Of a stretch of 64,000 nt of DNA, positions 49,014 to 57,519 are shown in pieces. Each line of letters opens with the position of its first letter. The first letter of the stretch is position 1. Made by a program: the position numbers and the translations under genes. The stretch is from CAZSNH01 sp052388455 (GTDB taxonomy: Bacteria > Pseudomonadota > Alphaproteobacteria > Rhizobiales > Hyphomicrobiaceae), in contig JBQTIA010000007.1 in NCBI GenBank assembly GCA_052388455.1, positions 62,001 through 126,000 of the forward strand, read 5' to 3'. The notes beneath the pieces were generated by a model that was given only the letters and a program-made list of their open reading frames with translations, did not search any database and was not told where the DNA came from.

Positions 49014-50189
49014 TCAGGCGGCGACGAGCCCGGCACGGGTCGTCGCCCGGCCGGCCTTCTGCTCGCTGATGCGGCGCGCAGCGAACCCCATGGCGGCGAT
49101 GCCGGCGACGGAGACGACGAAATGCTGGGAAGCCGACGACCATCCCGCCTCGTTCAGCACGATCCACGCCACGAAAGACAACAGCGTTCCCAGCGCGAAG
49201 ACTTCGAGCGCATTGCGACCGCACAGCGCGATGGCCCGCGCCCACCCGCGCTCCAGCCAGGGTGCGGACCGCGGTACGAAGCAGCTCACGATCAGCGCAA
49301 GCGCCAGCACGTGGAAGAACCGCCAGGGCGACAGGTTGTGCTTGTTGACCGAGCCGATGAGATTGGCCGGAAGCAGCGCCTGATCCGGCAGCCACGCAAT
49401 CGGCACCCAGGGAGCGGCATAGATGAAGGAGAACGCCACATAGAGTGCCGCGGCCGCCTTGGTCACCGGATGGTCGAAGGCGTGACGGCCGTGGGCACAT
49501 ACTGCGAAAGCCGCACCCGTAGTGAACAGCAGCTGCCACGCGAACGGATTGAAGAACCACCCGTCACCCGGATTGTTGGCGGGCAGGTTGAGCGCGTACT
49601 GGTTGGCGATGGCCCATATGCCGGCCGAGAGGACGAGCGCCGGCACGACGCCGCGCCGGAGCAGCGCGAGGATCACCGGCAGCCAGAGCATCAGCACCAC
49701 GTACAGCGGCAGGATGTTCATCTGGTTCGGCTGGTAGGTCAGCGTCAGGGCGTAGAAAACCCACCGAATCGGGTCGGCGGAAAGGTTCTGGAGCCAGATG
49801 TTGTAAACGTAGACCGGCTCGGCGAAGACCGCGGCCGCCGCGTACAGCATGGCCGCCGAGATGGCGAAAATGGCGATGTGCCAGAGGTAGATGCGACCGG
49901 CCCGAAGCATGGCGCGCTGATAGTCGGGGCGGATCGGCGCACCGTCGCGACCGACGCAATAGGCGAGCGCCGCCGAGTAGCCGGAAAGGAACACGAACAC
50001 CTCGCTGGCGTCGGCGAACCCGAAGTTCTTCAGCGTGGCGTGGGCCCAGGTGTTGTCCGGGATGTGATCGATGAAGATGAAGATCAGCGCCAAGCCGCGG
50101 AAGAAGTCGACACGCGCGTCGCGCAGGCGTCCGGTCGGAGAATGCGGCTCGGGCATGAAGCTGGATCGGACGCGGGTGGATGGCGGCAA
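49014..50189 (-). CDS. OpgC-type acyltransferase-like membrane protein
   Basis: A 391-residue membrane protein of the OpgC/acyltransferase-3-like family, with about ten helices. Diagnostic strings near the N-terminus are RDARVDFFRGLALIFIFIDH and FGFADASEVFVFLSGYSAAL, as in OpgC proteins that succinylate osmoregulated periplasmic glucans. ACGRNALEVFALGTLLSF-like text near the C-terminus (LCGRNALEVFALGTLLSF) is also typical. The ATG at 50187-50189 is the outer start; a second ATG 11 codons on (50154-50156) gives MPEPHSPTGRLRD and is equally possible. No glucan synthase gene is adjacent. It lies inside the normally contiguous rpsA-sppA-ihfB region. Confidence 0.88.
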   Translation of the reverse strand: MPPSTRVRSSFMPEPHSPTGRLRDARVDFFRGLALIFIFIDHIPDNTWAHATLKNFGFADASEVFVFLSGYSAALAYCVGRDGAPIRPDYQRAMLRAGRIYLWHIAIFAISAAMLYAAAAVFAEPVYVYNIWLQNLSADPIRWVFYALTLTYQPNQMNILPLYVVLMLWLPVILALLRRGVVPALVLSAGIWAIANQYALNLPANNPGDGWFFNPFAWQLLFTTGAAFAVCAHGRHAFDHPVTKAAAALYVAFSFIYAAPWVPIAWLPDQALLPANLIGSVNKHNLSPWRFFHVLALALIVSCFVPRSAPWLERGWARAIALCGRNALEVFALGTLLSFVAWIVLNEAGWSSASQHFVVSVAGIAAMGFAARRISEQKAGRATTRAGLVAA

Positions 50190-50475
50190 GCGCCGCTATT
50201 GCTTGTCGATGAGCCTAGGTGCGTCGCCGACCCACGCCAAGCCGGCCGGGACTTTCTCCCGCGGATTGTTTGCGCCTGTGCCCCTGTTGCGCCAGGGGAA
50301 GCGCAGCAGGAAACCGAGAAGCTGGGACACAATGATGCGAGGAATTCTTCTGGTGACCTGCGACCAGCAGAAACGATCCGAAATTCCAGGCAGTTGCACC
50401 TCATCCGCGACCTGCCTATTTTCAAGTTCACCGCGTGAGGCCCTATGTCCTCGCCCATCACCTGGAGTCGCCCGC

Positions 50476-51447
50476 ATGACCAATGAGATCGAAACCGTGC
50501 TGGACCGGCGGCGGCTCCGCCGCAGCCTCGGAACCTGGCGCGGGCTGGCGATCGCGGCGCTGGCCCTGGCCGTCGGTGCGGTGGTGTTCGGTGGCGACCG
50601 ATTCGCTGGTCTGGTCGGCGAGAAGCAGATCGCGCGCGTCGCCATCGAGGGAACGATCACCGACGACCGCGATCAGCTCGCGCTCCTGCGGAAGATCGGC
50701 GACGCGGAACACGTGCAGGGCGTGCTGCTGTTCATCAACAGTCCGGGCGGCACGACGACGGGCGGCGAGAGCCTTTACGAGGCGCTGCGGGAGCTGGCGG
50801 CTAAGAAGCCGGTTGTGGCGCAGTTCGGCACGGTGGCTGCCTCGGCGGCCTATATCGCCGGACTCGGGACGGACCACATCGTGGCCCGCGGCAACACCAT
50901 CACCGGCTCGATCGGCGTGATCGCCCAGTGGCCCGAAGTCTCGGAGCTGCTGAACAAACTCGGCATCAAGTTCACCGAGGTGAAGAGCGGTGTGCTGAAG
51001 GCTTCGCCGACGCCCTTCAAGCCGATGGACGAACCGTCGCGGCAGGTGATGCAGCAGACCATCGACGACGGGTTCCGCTGGTTCCTGAACCTCGTCGAAA
51101 CCCGGCGCGGCTTGAAGGCCGCCGACATACCCGGCCTCCTGGAAGGGCGCATCTTCTCGGGCCGCGAGGCGCTGAGCCACAAGCTGATCGACGAAATCGG
51201 CGGCGAGCGCGAGGCGGTCCGCTGGCTGGAGGAGAAGCGCGGGCTGGCGTCAAACCTGAAAGTCGTCGACTGGAAGCCTGAAAAGCAGCAGTTCTGGGGG
51301 CTTTCGGGAGCGGCGTCCGAGGTGACCGGCGGCCTCATCACCGGTCTCGGCGCCGAAGGTCTGACCCGCCTCCTGGCCCGCGATCCCAACCTGGCAACCC
51401 TTGGCCTTGACGGCCTCGTCTCGGTTTGGCATCCTTCGGAAAATTAA
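50476..51447 (+). CDS. sppA: Signal peptide peptidase SppA (short form)
   Basis: A 323-residue membrane-anchored serine protease that degrades cleaved signal peptides. One N-terminal helix (GLAIAALALAVGAVVFGG) is followed by the ClpP-like core with LLFINSPGGTTTGGESLYEA, the catalytic Ser region GTVAASAAYIAGLGTD, NTITGSIGVIAQWPEV, and the general-base Lys in VKSGVLKASPTPFKPM. The ATG at 50476 was chosen because the family starts just before the anchor; the frame upstream is shadow. It precedes ihfB by 28 bases. Region 50190-50475 upstream contains no gene or clear promoter. Confidence 0.94.
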   Translation: MTNEIETVLDRRRLRRSLGTWRGLAIAALALAVGAVVFGGDRFAGLVGEKQIARVAIEGTITDDRDQLALLRKIGDAEHVQGVLLFINSPGGTTTGGESLYEALRELAAKKPVVAQFGTVAASAAYIAGLGTDHIVARGNTITGSIGVIAQWPEVSELLNKLGIKFTEVKSGVLKASPTPFKPMDEPSRQVMQQTIDDGFRWFLNLVETRRGLKAADIPGLLEGRIFSGREALSHKLIDEIGGEREAVRWLEEKRGLASNLKVVDWKPEKQQFWGLSGAASEVTGGLITGLGAEGLTRLLARDPNLATLGLDGLVSVWHPSEN

Positions 51448-51475
51448 GTAAAAACAGGTTGTTCCGGGGGCGAAC

Positions 51476-51775
51476 GTGATCAAATCCGAACTGATCCAGA
51501 AAATTGCGACCACCAATCCGCATCTCTACCACCGCGACGTCGAGCGCATCGTCAATGTCATTTTCGATGAGATTGTCGATGCCCTGGCCCGCGGCGACCG
51601 GGTGGAACTGCGCGGCTTCGGTGCCTTCACCGTCAAGCACAGGGCGGCGCGGCAGGGTCGCAACCCGCGCACCGGCGCAGCCGTCCCGGTGGCCGAGAAG
51701 CATGTGCCGTTTTTCAAGACCGGCAAGGAACTGCGCGACCGGCTGAACGGCATCGAAGGCAGCGTCGACAACTGA
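51476..51775 (+). CDS. ihfB: Integration host factor subunit beta
   Basis: A 99-residue DNA-bending HU/IHF-family protein. IKSELIQKIATTNPHLYHRD and GDRVELRGFGAFTVKHRAAR, then NPRTGAAVPVAEKHVPFFKT, are IHF-beta hallmarks, including the DNA-intercalating proline arm (RNPRTG). The GTG start is at 51476. IHF assists sigma-54 promoters, which is relevant to the hydrogenase promoter in this window. The position after sppA and before lapA is the standard alphaproteobacterial order. Confidence 0.97.
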   Translation: MIKSELIQKIATTNPHLYHRDVERIVNVIFDEIVDALARGDRVELRGFGAFTVKHRAARQGRNPRTGAAVPVAEKHVPFFKTGKELRDRLNGIEGSVDN

Positions 51776-51816
51776 CGCAGGCGGACGGGCCGGCTTGAAA
51801 CGGGCGGAAAGATGAT

Positions 51817-52191
51817 GTGAAAGCCGTGCGGAGGCTCGACGTGCTGAAACGACTGCTGGTCACTCTGCTCGCGTTTCCCATCGGCGCGCTTCTCGTGACG
51901 CTCGCCGTGGCGAACCGGCAGTCGGTCGTCTTCACGCTCGACCCCTTCAATCCCGAAGAGCCGGCTCTGGCGCTCAACCTGCCGCTGTACGCGTATATCT
52001 TCGCCGGGCTGATCATCGGCGTGGTGCTGGGCGGCATTGCGACCTGGCTGACCCAGGGACAATGGCGGCGCGCGGCCCGCGTGCGCGGCCAGGAGGCGAA
52101 ACGCTGGCACGCCGAAGCCGACCGGCTGACGCGAGAGCGCGACGCTTCAGTAGCCGGACCGCAAAAGCGATTGGCCGCCGCCGGCCGCTGA
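51817..52191 (+). CDS. lapA: LapA-domain (DUF1049) membrane protein
   Basis: A 124-residue inner-membrane protein with two helices (LVTLLAFPIGALLVTLAVAN and LYAYIFAGLIIGVVLGGIAT) and a basic, coiled-coil C-terminus (KRWHAEADRLTRERDASVAG). The NRQSVVFTLDPF segment between the helices is the LapA signature. In enterobacteria LapA/LapB regulate lipopolysaccharide synthesis; no LapB is adjacent here. The GTG at 51817 is used; an in-frame GTG at 51841 is an alternative. Confidence 0.9.
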   Translation: MKAVRRLDVLKRLLVTLLAFPIGALLVTLAVANRQSVVFTLDPFNPEEPALALNLPLYAYIFAGLIIGVVLGGIATWLTQGQWRRAARVRGQEAKRWHAEADRLTRERDASVAGPQKRLAAAGR

Positions 52192-52264
52192 GCAAATCTC
52201 CGCAGGACGGTCGGCCACCCACGATCCGCGTTGAACCTCGCACGGTGCCCTCGGGCCGAAGCCG

Positions 52265-52957
52265 ATGACCCTCGACCTGCTGCCCGTTCCTGCCGAGGCC
52301 CTGGTGTCGATCGCCGCGGCACTCGACTTCTTCGCCGTCGCGGTGTTCGCCGTCACCGGCGCGCTCGTCGCCAGCCGCAAGGAGATGGACATCTTCGGCT
52401 TCGCGCTGCTGGCGACGGTCACGGGGGTCGGCGGCGGCACGGTGCGCGACGTGCTGCTCGGCCAGCTCCCTGTTTTCTGGGTGAAGGAGCCGGCCTACGT
52501 CGCCATCTGCCTCGTCGTCTCGACGCTCGTGTATTTCACCGCCCACATCCCCCAGTCGCGCTACCGCGCCATCCTGTGGCTGGACGCCGTGGGCTTGGCC
52601 CTCGTCGCCGTCGCAGGCGCCGACCGCGGGCTCGACGCCGAGGCCGGTGCCTTCGTCGCCATCGTCATGGGCGCAATCACGGCGGTGTTCGGCGGTATCA
52701 TCCGCGACGTGCTCGGCGGGGAAAGCCCGGTCATTCTGCGCAAGGAGATCTACGTCATTCCCGCCATCGCCGGCGCGTCGCTGTTCGTCGGTTTGACCGG
52801 AGCGGGCGTCGATCGATGGGTCGCAGTCGCCGGCGGCTTTCTCGCCTGCTTCGTGGTACGCGGCCTCGCGCTGTACTACGCATGGTCGCTGCCGGCCTAC
52901 CGCTCGCGGCCGGGGCGCGACTATCCCGACATCCGCTCGCGAGGACGCGACGAGTGA
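52265..52957 (+). CDS. TRIC/UPF0126-family membrane protein
   Basis: A 230-residue, seven-helix membrane protein of the trimeric intracellular cation channel-like UPF0126 family. The internal repeat is clear: AVFAVTGALVASRKEMDIFG followed by GGTVRDVLLGQ, and GAITAVFGGIIRDVLGGE in the second half. The paired GG-x-R-D motifs are diagnostic and line the cation pathway in relatives. The start is the ATG at 52265. Its stop overlaps the trpF GTG (GTGA), although the functions are unrelated. Confidence 0.93.
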   Translation: MTLDLLPVPAEALVSIAAALDFFAVAVFAVTGALVASRKEMDIFGFALLATVTGVGGGTVRDVLLGQLPVFWVKEPAYVAICLVVSTLVYFTAHIPQSRYRAILWLDAVGLALVAVAGADRGLDAEAGAFVAIVMGAITAVFGGIIRDVLGGESPVILRKEIYVIPAIAGASLFVGLTGAGVDRWVAVAGGFLACFVVRGLALYYAWSLPAYRSRPGRDYPDIRSRGRDE

Positions 52958-53637
52958 CGACCAGGGTCAAGATCTGCGGCATCAACAGTGTGGAGGCGCT
53001 CGACGCGGCGCTGGACTGCGGCGCGGACTTTGTCGGGCTGGTATTCTTCGGAAGGAGCCCGAGGAACGTCGACCTCGCGACCGCGCGGGCTCTGGCCGAC
53101 CGCGCTCGCGGCCATCATGCAGTCCAGGTCGTCGCCCTGGTCGTCGATGCCGGCGATGCGCTCATCACCGGCATCCGCCGGGAGGTTTCGCCCGACATCT
53201 TCCAGTTGCACGGCCACGAGACGCCACATCGGTCTGCCCAGATCGGCGCCTTGACGGGCCGCGAGGTCTGGAAGGCCGTCCCGGTATCGAGTGTCGCTGA
53301 CGTCGATGCCGCCGGTCGGTTTGCGACCGAGGGCAAGTCCCACCGCATCCTGTTCGACGCCAAGCCGCCCGCCAACCCCGCGGCTCTTCCGGGCGGCAAT
53401 GGTCTCAGCTTCGACTGGCGGATGCTCGAACGGCTCACCGACCGCAGTTTCGTGCTGGCCGGCGGTCTGACCCCGGACAACGTAGCGGCCGCTATTCGCC
53501 TCGTCGCCCCGGCCATCGTCGACGTGTCCTCGGGTGTCGAATCGAGCCCCGGCCGGAAGTCACCCGAGCTGATCCGCCGCTTTATTCGGGCAGCGAAGGG
53601 AGGTATGGGAGGTGAGATGGGGAGTGGTGAATGGTGA
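52954..53637 (+). CDS. trpF: Phosphoribosylanthranilate isomerase
   Basis: A 227-residue (beta-alpha)8 isomerase of tryptophan synthesis. RVKICGINSVEALDAALDCG carries the catalytic Cys, FVGLVFFGRSPRNV follows, DIFQLHGHETP and VLAGGLTPDNVAAAI are phosphate-site motifs, and IVDVSSGVESSPGRKSPELI is the C-terminal signature with the catalytic Asp. The last 14 residues (KGGMGGEMGSGEW) are atypical and partly encoded by the left arm of a large palindrome that also contains the stop codon. Confidence 0.95.
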   Translation: MTTRVKICGINSVEALDAALDCGADFVGLVFFGRSPRNVDLATARALADRARGHHAVQVVALVVDAGDALITGIRREVSPDIFQLHGHETPHRSAQIGALTGREVWKAVPVSSVADVDAAGRFATEGKSHRILFDAKPPANPAALPGGNGLSFDWRMLERLTDRSFVLAGGLTPDNVAAAIRLVAPAIVDVSSGVESSPGRKSPELIRRFIRAAKGGMGGEMGSGEW

Positions 53638-53689
53638 GTGGTGGGCCGGGCTCTCGCTTCTCTACTCACCACTCACGACTCACCACTCA
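53622..53689. repeat. Large inverted repeat spanning the trpF stop codon
   Basis: A 22-base arm (53622-53643, starting GAGTGGTGAATGG) pairs with a second 22-base arm (53668-53689, starting CACCACTCACG) at 20 of 22 positions. The spacer is 24 bases. The arms are made of GTGAGTGGT-like words. The element covers the trpF stop and lies just before the trpB ATG at 53700, so transcripts should fold into a long hairpin near the trpB ribosome-binding region. Confidence 0.85.
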
Positions 53690-53699
53690 CGGATTCAGA

Positions 53700-54971
53700 A
53701 TGGCGACCAAGAAGCAGAAATCAGCCGCGAGCAAGCTCAACACCTTCCGCGCCGGCCCCGACGAGCGCGGGCACTTCGGCCTGTTCGGCGGCCGCTTCGT
53801 CGCCGAAACTCTGATGCCGCTGATCCTCGATCTCGAACGATCGTACAACGAGGCCAAGGCCGATCCGGCATTCCACGCCGAGATGACCTATCTCCACACG
53901 CATTACTCGGGCCGGCCGTCGCCGCTCTATTACGCGGATCGTCTGACCAAGCATCTTCGCGAGATGGCTGCGGCCGCCGGTCGCGACGGCGGGGCGAAAA
54001 TCTATTTCAAGCGCGACGAGCTCAATCACACCGGCTCGCACAAGATCAACAACTGCCTCGGCCAGATCCTGCTCGCGCGGCGCATGGGCAAGACGCGCAT
54101 CATCGCCGAGACGGGCGCCGGCCAGCACGGTGTCGCCGTCGCCACCGTCTGCGCCAAGTTCGACATGCCGTGCGAAATCTACATGGGCGCCACCGACGTC
54201 GAGCGGCAGGCGCCGAACGTCGCGCGCATGAAGCTCCTGGGCGCCAAGCTCAATCCGGTCACGTCCGGCGCCATGACGCTAAAGGACGCCATGAACGAAG
54301 CGCTGCGCGACTGGGTGACCAACGTGCGCGACACCTACTACATCATCGGGACCGCGGCAGGACCGCATCCCTATCCGGCGATGGTGCGCGATTTTCAATC
54401 TATTATCGGCCAGGAAGTTCGCGAGCAGATGATGAAAGCCGAAGGCCGGCTGCCCGATACGCTCGTCGCCTGCATCGGCGGCGGCTCGAACGCCATCGGC
54501 CTCTTCCACCCGTTCCTCGACGACGAGGGCATCGCCATCTACGGCGTGGAGGCCGGCGGCCACGGTCTCGACGTACCGAACGGCCATGCGGCCTCGATGA
54601 GCGGCGGCACACCCGGCGTGCTGCACGGCAACCGCACGTATCTGCTGCAGGACGGCGACGGGCAGATCCTCGAAGGCCACTCGATCTCGGCCGGGCTCGA
54701 CTATCCGGGCGTCGGACCCGAGCACTCCTGGCTCAAGGATTCGGGCCGCGTGACTTATGTGCCCGCGACCGACAAGGAGGCGCTCGCTGCCCTCCAGCTC
54801 TGTACGCGGATGGAAGGCATCATCCCGGCACTCGAGCCTTCGCACGCGCTCGCCTGGGTGACGAAGCTGGCGCCGACGCTCCCGAAGGACAACCTGCTGG
54901 TCATGAACCTCTGTGGCCGCGGCGACAAAGACCTCTTCACCGTCGCCAAGCACCTCGGCCTGAAGGTGTGA
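53700..54971 (+). CDS. trpB: Tryptophan synthase beta chain
   Basis: A 423-residue PLP enzyme joining indole and serine. GHFGLFGGRFVAETLMPLIL is the N-terminal signature, the PLP-lysine is in LNHTGSHKINNCLGQILL, ETGAGQHGVAVATVCA follows, and VACIGGGSNAIGLFHPF is the phosphate loop. The ATG at 53700 was preferred over an earlier in-frame ATG at 53631, because the intervening residues come from the palindrome and match no TrpB. trpA is not downstream; the next gene is on the other strand. Confidence 0.97.
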   Translation: MATKKQKSAASKLNTFRAGPDERGHFGLFGGRFVAETLMPLILDLERSYNEAKADPAFHAEMTYLHTHYSGRPSPLYYADRLTKHLREMAAAAGRDGGAKIYFKRDELNHTGSHKINNCLGQILLARRMGKTRIIAETGAGQHGVAVATVCAKFDMPCEIYMGATDVERQAPNVARMKLLGAKLNPVTSGAMTLKDAMNEALRDWVTNVRDTYYIIGTAAGPHPYPAMVRDFQSIIGQEVREQMMKAEGRLPDTLVACIGGGSNAIGLFHPFLDDEGIAIYGVEAGGHGLDVPNGHAASMSGGTPGVLHGNRTYLLQDGDGQILEGHSISAGLDYPGVGPEHSWLKDSGRVTYVPATDKEALAALQLCTRMEGIIPALEPSHALAWVTKLAPTLPKDNLLVMNLCGRGDKDLFTVAKHLGLKV

Positions 54972-55005
54972 CCGCGGGCAGCAATTCGATCGCTGCCGCC
55001 CGCGG
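54972..55005. terminator. Hairpin between convergent trpB and the OmpA-type gene
   Basis: CCGCGGGC (54972-54979) pairs with GCCCGCGG (54998-55005), extended by AGC/GCT across a small bulge. It fills the 40 bases between two convergent stops and could end transcription from both sides, though no T-tract follows. Confidence 0.45.
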
Positions 55006-55011
55006 ATCGGA

Positions 55012-56559
55012 TCAATAGACGGTGAACTCGATGCGGCGGTTTTTCTGCCGGTTTGGTTCGGTGTCGTTCGAAGCCACCGGCCGTTCGGCGCCATAGCCGT
55101 AGGCACTCATGTTGCCGCCGTTGACGCCCGCTCCCGTCAAATAGGAGATGATCGCCTTTGCACGGCGTTCCGAGAGCTGCTGGTTGTAGGATGTCCGGCC
55201 CTGCGAGTCGGTATGACCCTCGACACGGATGCGGACGCCCTCGCACTCCTTTGCTGCCTTGGCGAGCTTGTCGAGAGTCGCGGAACTCGACTTTTCGATT
55301 TCGGCGCTGTCGGACTTGAAGAGAATGGTGCCTGATTTGTAGATGCGGCGCAGCTCGTCCTCACAGGCGATCTGCTCGGTCGTCAGTTCCGCCCTGCGCG
55401 CCACCTCGGTGACGGGTGCCGGCTGTCGCGGTCCTGGCCACTTCGGAACCTCGGTCGCGATCGGCCAGGGCATCCCCGGTTCGGTGACGTTGGCCGGCGC
55501 CGGCGGCGGCGGTTCGATCACGGCCGTCATCTTCAGCGGCATGTCCCACTTCGGCACCTCGGTCGCAATTGGCCAGGGGAAGGGATGCGGCACGCCGACG
55601 GCCAACGCCGCCTCGGGTTCGGCGGCTTCAGGCATGGTCGCCTCGAGCGCCGTCGTATCCGGCAGCACGATGTTCCAGTTCGGCACCTCGTCGGCGATGG
55701 GCCAGGGGAAGGGGTGAGCCACGCCCTTCGATTCGATCACCACTTCGGTCGCCGCTTCAGGAACCTCCGCTTGTGCCGTGACGACGGTTTCCGGGAACTG
55801 CGACCAGTCGACCTCGGGCAATGCGCCGGTGACCGGCATGTCCTTCACCCAGTCCCGCACCTCAGTGGCGACGGGCCATACGATGTCGCTTGCCGCCAGC
55901 GTGACCGGCGTGTCGAAAATCGACCAGTCGATTTTTGGAAGGTTGCCGGTGACCGGCATATCGATCGACCAGTTCGGAACATCGGTAGCGACAGGCCACG
56001 GATTTTCGACGGAGTCACTCACGGAGGATCTGTCGTCGCCAGCTGCCGCCGTGGCCTCGGCCGCCGGAGTGTCGAACACCCAGTCGACCGCCGGCAGGGC
56101 GCCCGTCACTTTCATGACCGCGCTCCAATCGGGAACTTCAGTCGCGATCGGCCAGGGCTGGCCGTGTGGGACGCCCTTTGAATCCGTGTCGCCTGCGGAT
56201 TTGGCCGCGGATTTGTCCGCCGACTTGCCGCCGGGCAGCTTGATGTCGACTTCGGCGCCTTTGGATTTTTGCTGCGCCACATCCCAGTCGGCGTCCTTGG
56301 CCGTGTCCTTGGAGCCCACCTTTGCGGCCGGACCGTCCTTGGCGTGCTTCGACGAGCCGCCGTTCTTGTCGGCTGGAGCTGCTGCCGCTGATTTGATCGA
56401 CGGAGACCGACCGTCGAGCCCTCTCTCGCCCCATCCCCAAGTGCTGAGATCGGTCCAGCCCGCATGCCGGGTTCCTTCGAGAGAACCGCCGTTGAGCACC
56501 CAGCTCAGCGACGCGATGGCTATGATGGCTATGAGAGACAGTGTTGATACGCGAAACAT
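55012..56559 (-). CDS. OmpA-family envelope protein with WP[IV]A-type repeats
   Basis: A 515-residue exported or anchored protein. Residues 1-25 (FRVSTLSLIAIIAIASLSWV) form a signal or anchor. The middle contains six spaced copies of a motif of the form WP[IV]A[TD]EV[PR]xW, for example PWPIATEVPDW and PWPVATDVPNWS. Several are followed by MPVTGxLPxxDW. The C-terminal 120 residues are an OmpA-like peptidoglycan-binding domain (ILFKSDSAEIEKSSSATLDK; VRIRVEGHTDSQGRTSYNQQ; LSERRAKAIISYLTGAGV). It probably tethers something to the cell wall. The repeat is not one I recognise. Confidence 0.85.
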   Translation of the reverse strand: MFRVSTLSLIAIIAIASLSWVLNGGSLEGTRHAGWTDLSTWGWGERGLDGRSPSIKSAAAAPADKNGGSSKHAKDGPAAKVGSKDTAKDADWDVAQQKSKGAEVDIKLPGGKSADKSAAKSAGDTDSKGVPHGQPWPIATEVPDWSAVMKVTGALPAVDWVFDTPAAEATAAAGDDRSSVSDSVENPWPVATDVPNWSIDMPVTGNLPKIDWSIFDTPVTLAASDIVWPVATEVRDWVKDMPVTGALPEVDWSQFPETVVTAQAEVPEAATEVVIESKGVAHPFPWPIADEVPNWNIVLPDTTALEATMPEAAEPEAALAVGVPHPFPWPIATEVPKWDMPLKMTAVIEPPPPAPANVTEPGMPWPIATEVPKWPGPRQPAPVTEVARRAELTTEQIACEDELRRIYKSGTILFKSDSAEIEKSSSATLDKLAKAAKECEGVRIRVEGHTDSQGRTSYNQQLSERRAKAIISYLTGAGVNGGNMSAYGYGAERPVASNDTEPNRQKNRRIEFTVY

Positions 56560-56694
56560 GGCACGCTTGACCTCCCGAGACGTAGCCCGACGACGATCGG
56601 CCCTTGACGAGCCGTATTGCGCCCCCGACTTTTTTTTCTTTAGAGTCGGCTATAAAGGCCGGCAAAGCAATCCCCTTCGAGGCAGAAAGAGCAC

Positions 56695-57519
56695 ATGGCG
56701 AATGTGGAAGTGAACCGGGCGCTGATGCGCGATGGAACGGTGACGCTGCACGGCCGCGAAGCGTTCGCCGGCATGCGCCGCGCCGGCCAGCTCGCGGCCT
56801 CGGCGCTCGACATGATCGCCGCCCATGTCCGTCCCGGTGTGATGACCGAGACGCTCGACGATCTGCTGCTCGATTACGCGCTGGATCATGGCGCCCTGCC
56901 GGCGCCCCTCAACTACCGCGGCTTTCCGAAAAGCTCGTGCACGTCCGTCAACCATGTGGTTTGCCACGGGATTCCAGGGTCGAAGCCGCTCAGGGAAGGC
57001 GATATCGTCAACATCGACGTGACTTTGATCGTCGATGGGTGGCATGGTGACACCAGTCGCATGTACACCGTGGGCGAGGTTTCGCGCCGCGCCGCGCGGC
57101 TCGTCGAAGTCACCTACGAAGCATTGCAGCGCGGAATTGCTGCGGTGCGGCCGGGCCACTCCACAGGCCACATCGGCGCGGCCATTCAGAAATATGCCGA
57201 GGCCCAGCGCTGCAGTGTCGTGCGCGACTTCTGCGGCCACGGCCTCGGCCGCGTCTTCCATGACCGCCCGAACATCCTGCACTACGGCGAGCCCGGCGAA
57301 GGAATCGTCATGGAGCCGGGGATGCTGTTCACCATCGAGCCGATGATCAACCTCGGCAAGGCCCACGTCAAAGTCCTGCATGACGGCTGGACGGCTGTGA
57401 CGCGTGACCGTGAGCTGTCCGCTCAGTTCGAGCACACGGTCGGTGTGACGGAGACCGGCTGCGAGGTGTTCACATACTCTCCGGCCGGCCTGCACTGTCC
57501 GCCGTTCAAGACGGGTTGA
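56695..57519 (+). CDS. map: Methionine aminopeptidase, type I
   Basis: A 274-residue metalloprotease that removes N-terminal Met. Metal ligands are visible in VNIDVTLIVDGWHGDTSRMY (two Asp), FCGHGLGRVFH (His), FTIEPMI (Glu) and AQFEHTVGVTE (Glu). The substrate loop KSSCTSVNHVVCHGIP is typical. The ATG at 56695 is used. Its stop overlaps the radC TTG start. The ribosome site AGAAAGAG lies upstream. Confidence 0.96.
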   Translation: MANVEVNRALMRDGTVTLHGREAFAGMRRAGQLAASALDMIAAHVRPGVMTETLDDLLLDYALDHGALPAPLNYRGFPKSSCTSVNHVVCHGIPGSKPLREGDIVNIDVTLIVDGWHGDTSRMYTVGEVSRRAARLVEVTYEALQRGIAAVRPGHSTGHIGAAIQKYAEAQRCSVVRDFCGHGLGRVFHDRPNILHYGEPGEGIVMEPGMLFTIEPMINLGKAHVKVLHDGWTAVTRDRELSAQFEHTVGVTETGCEVFTYSPAGLHCPPFKTG

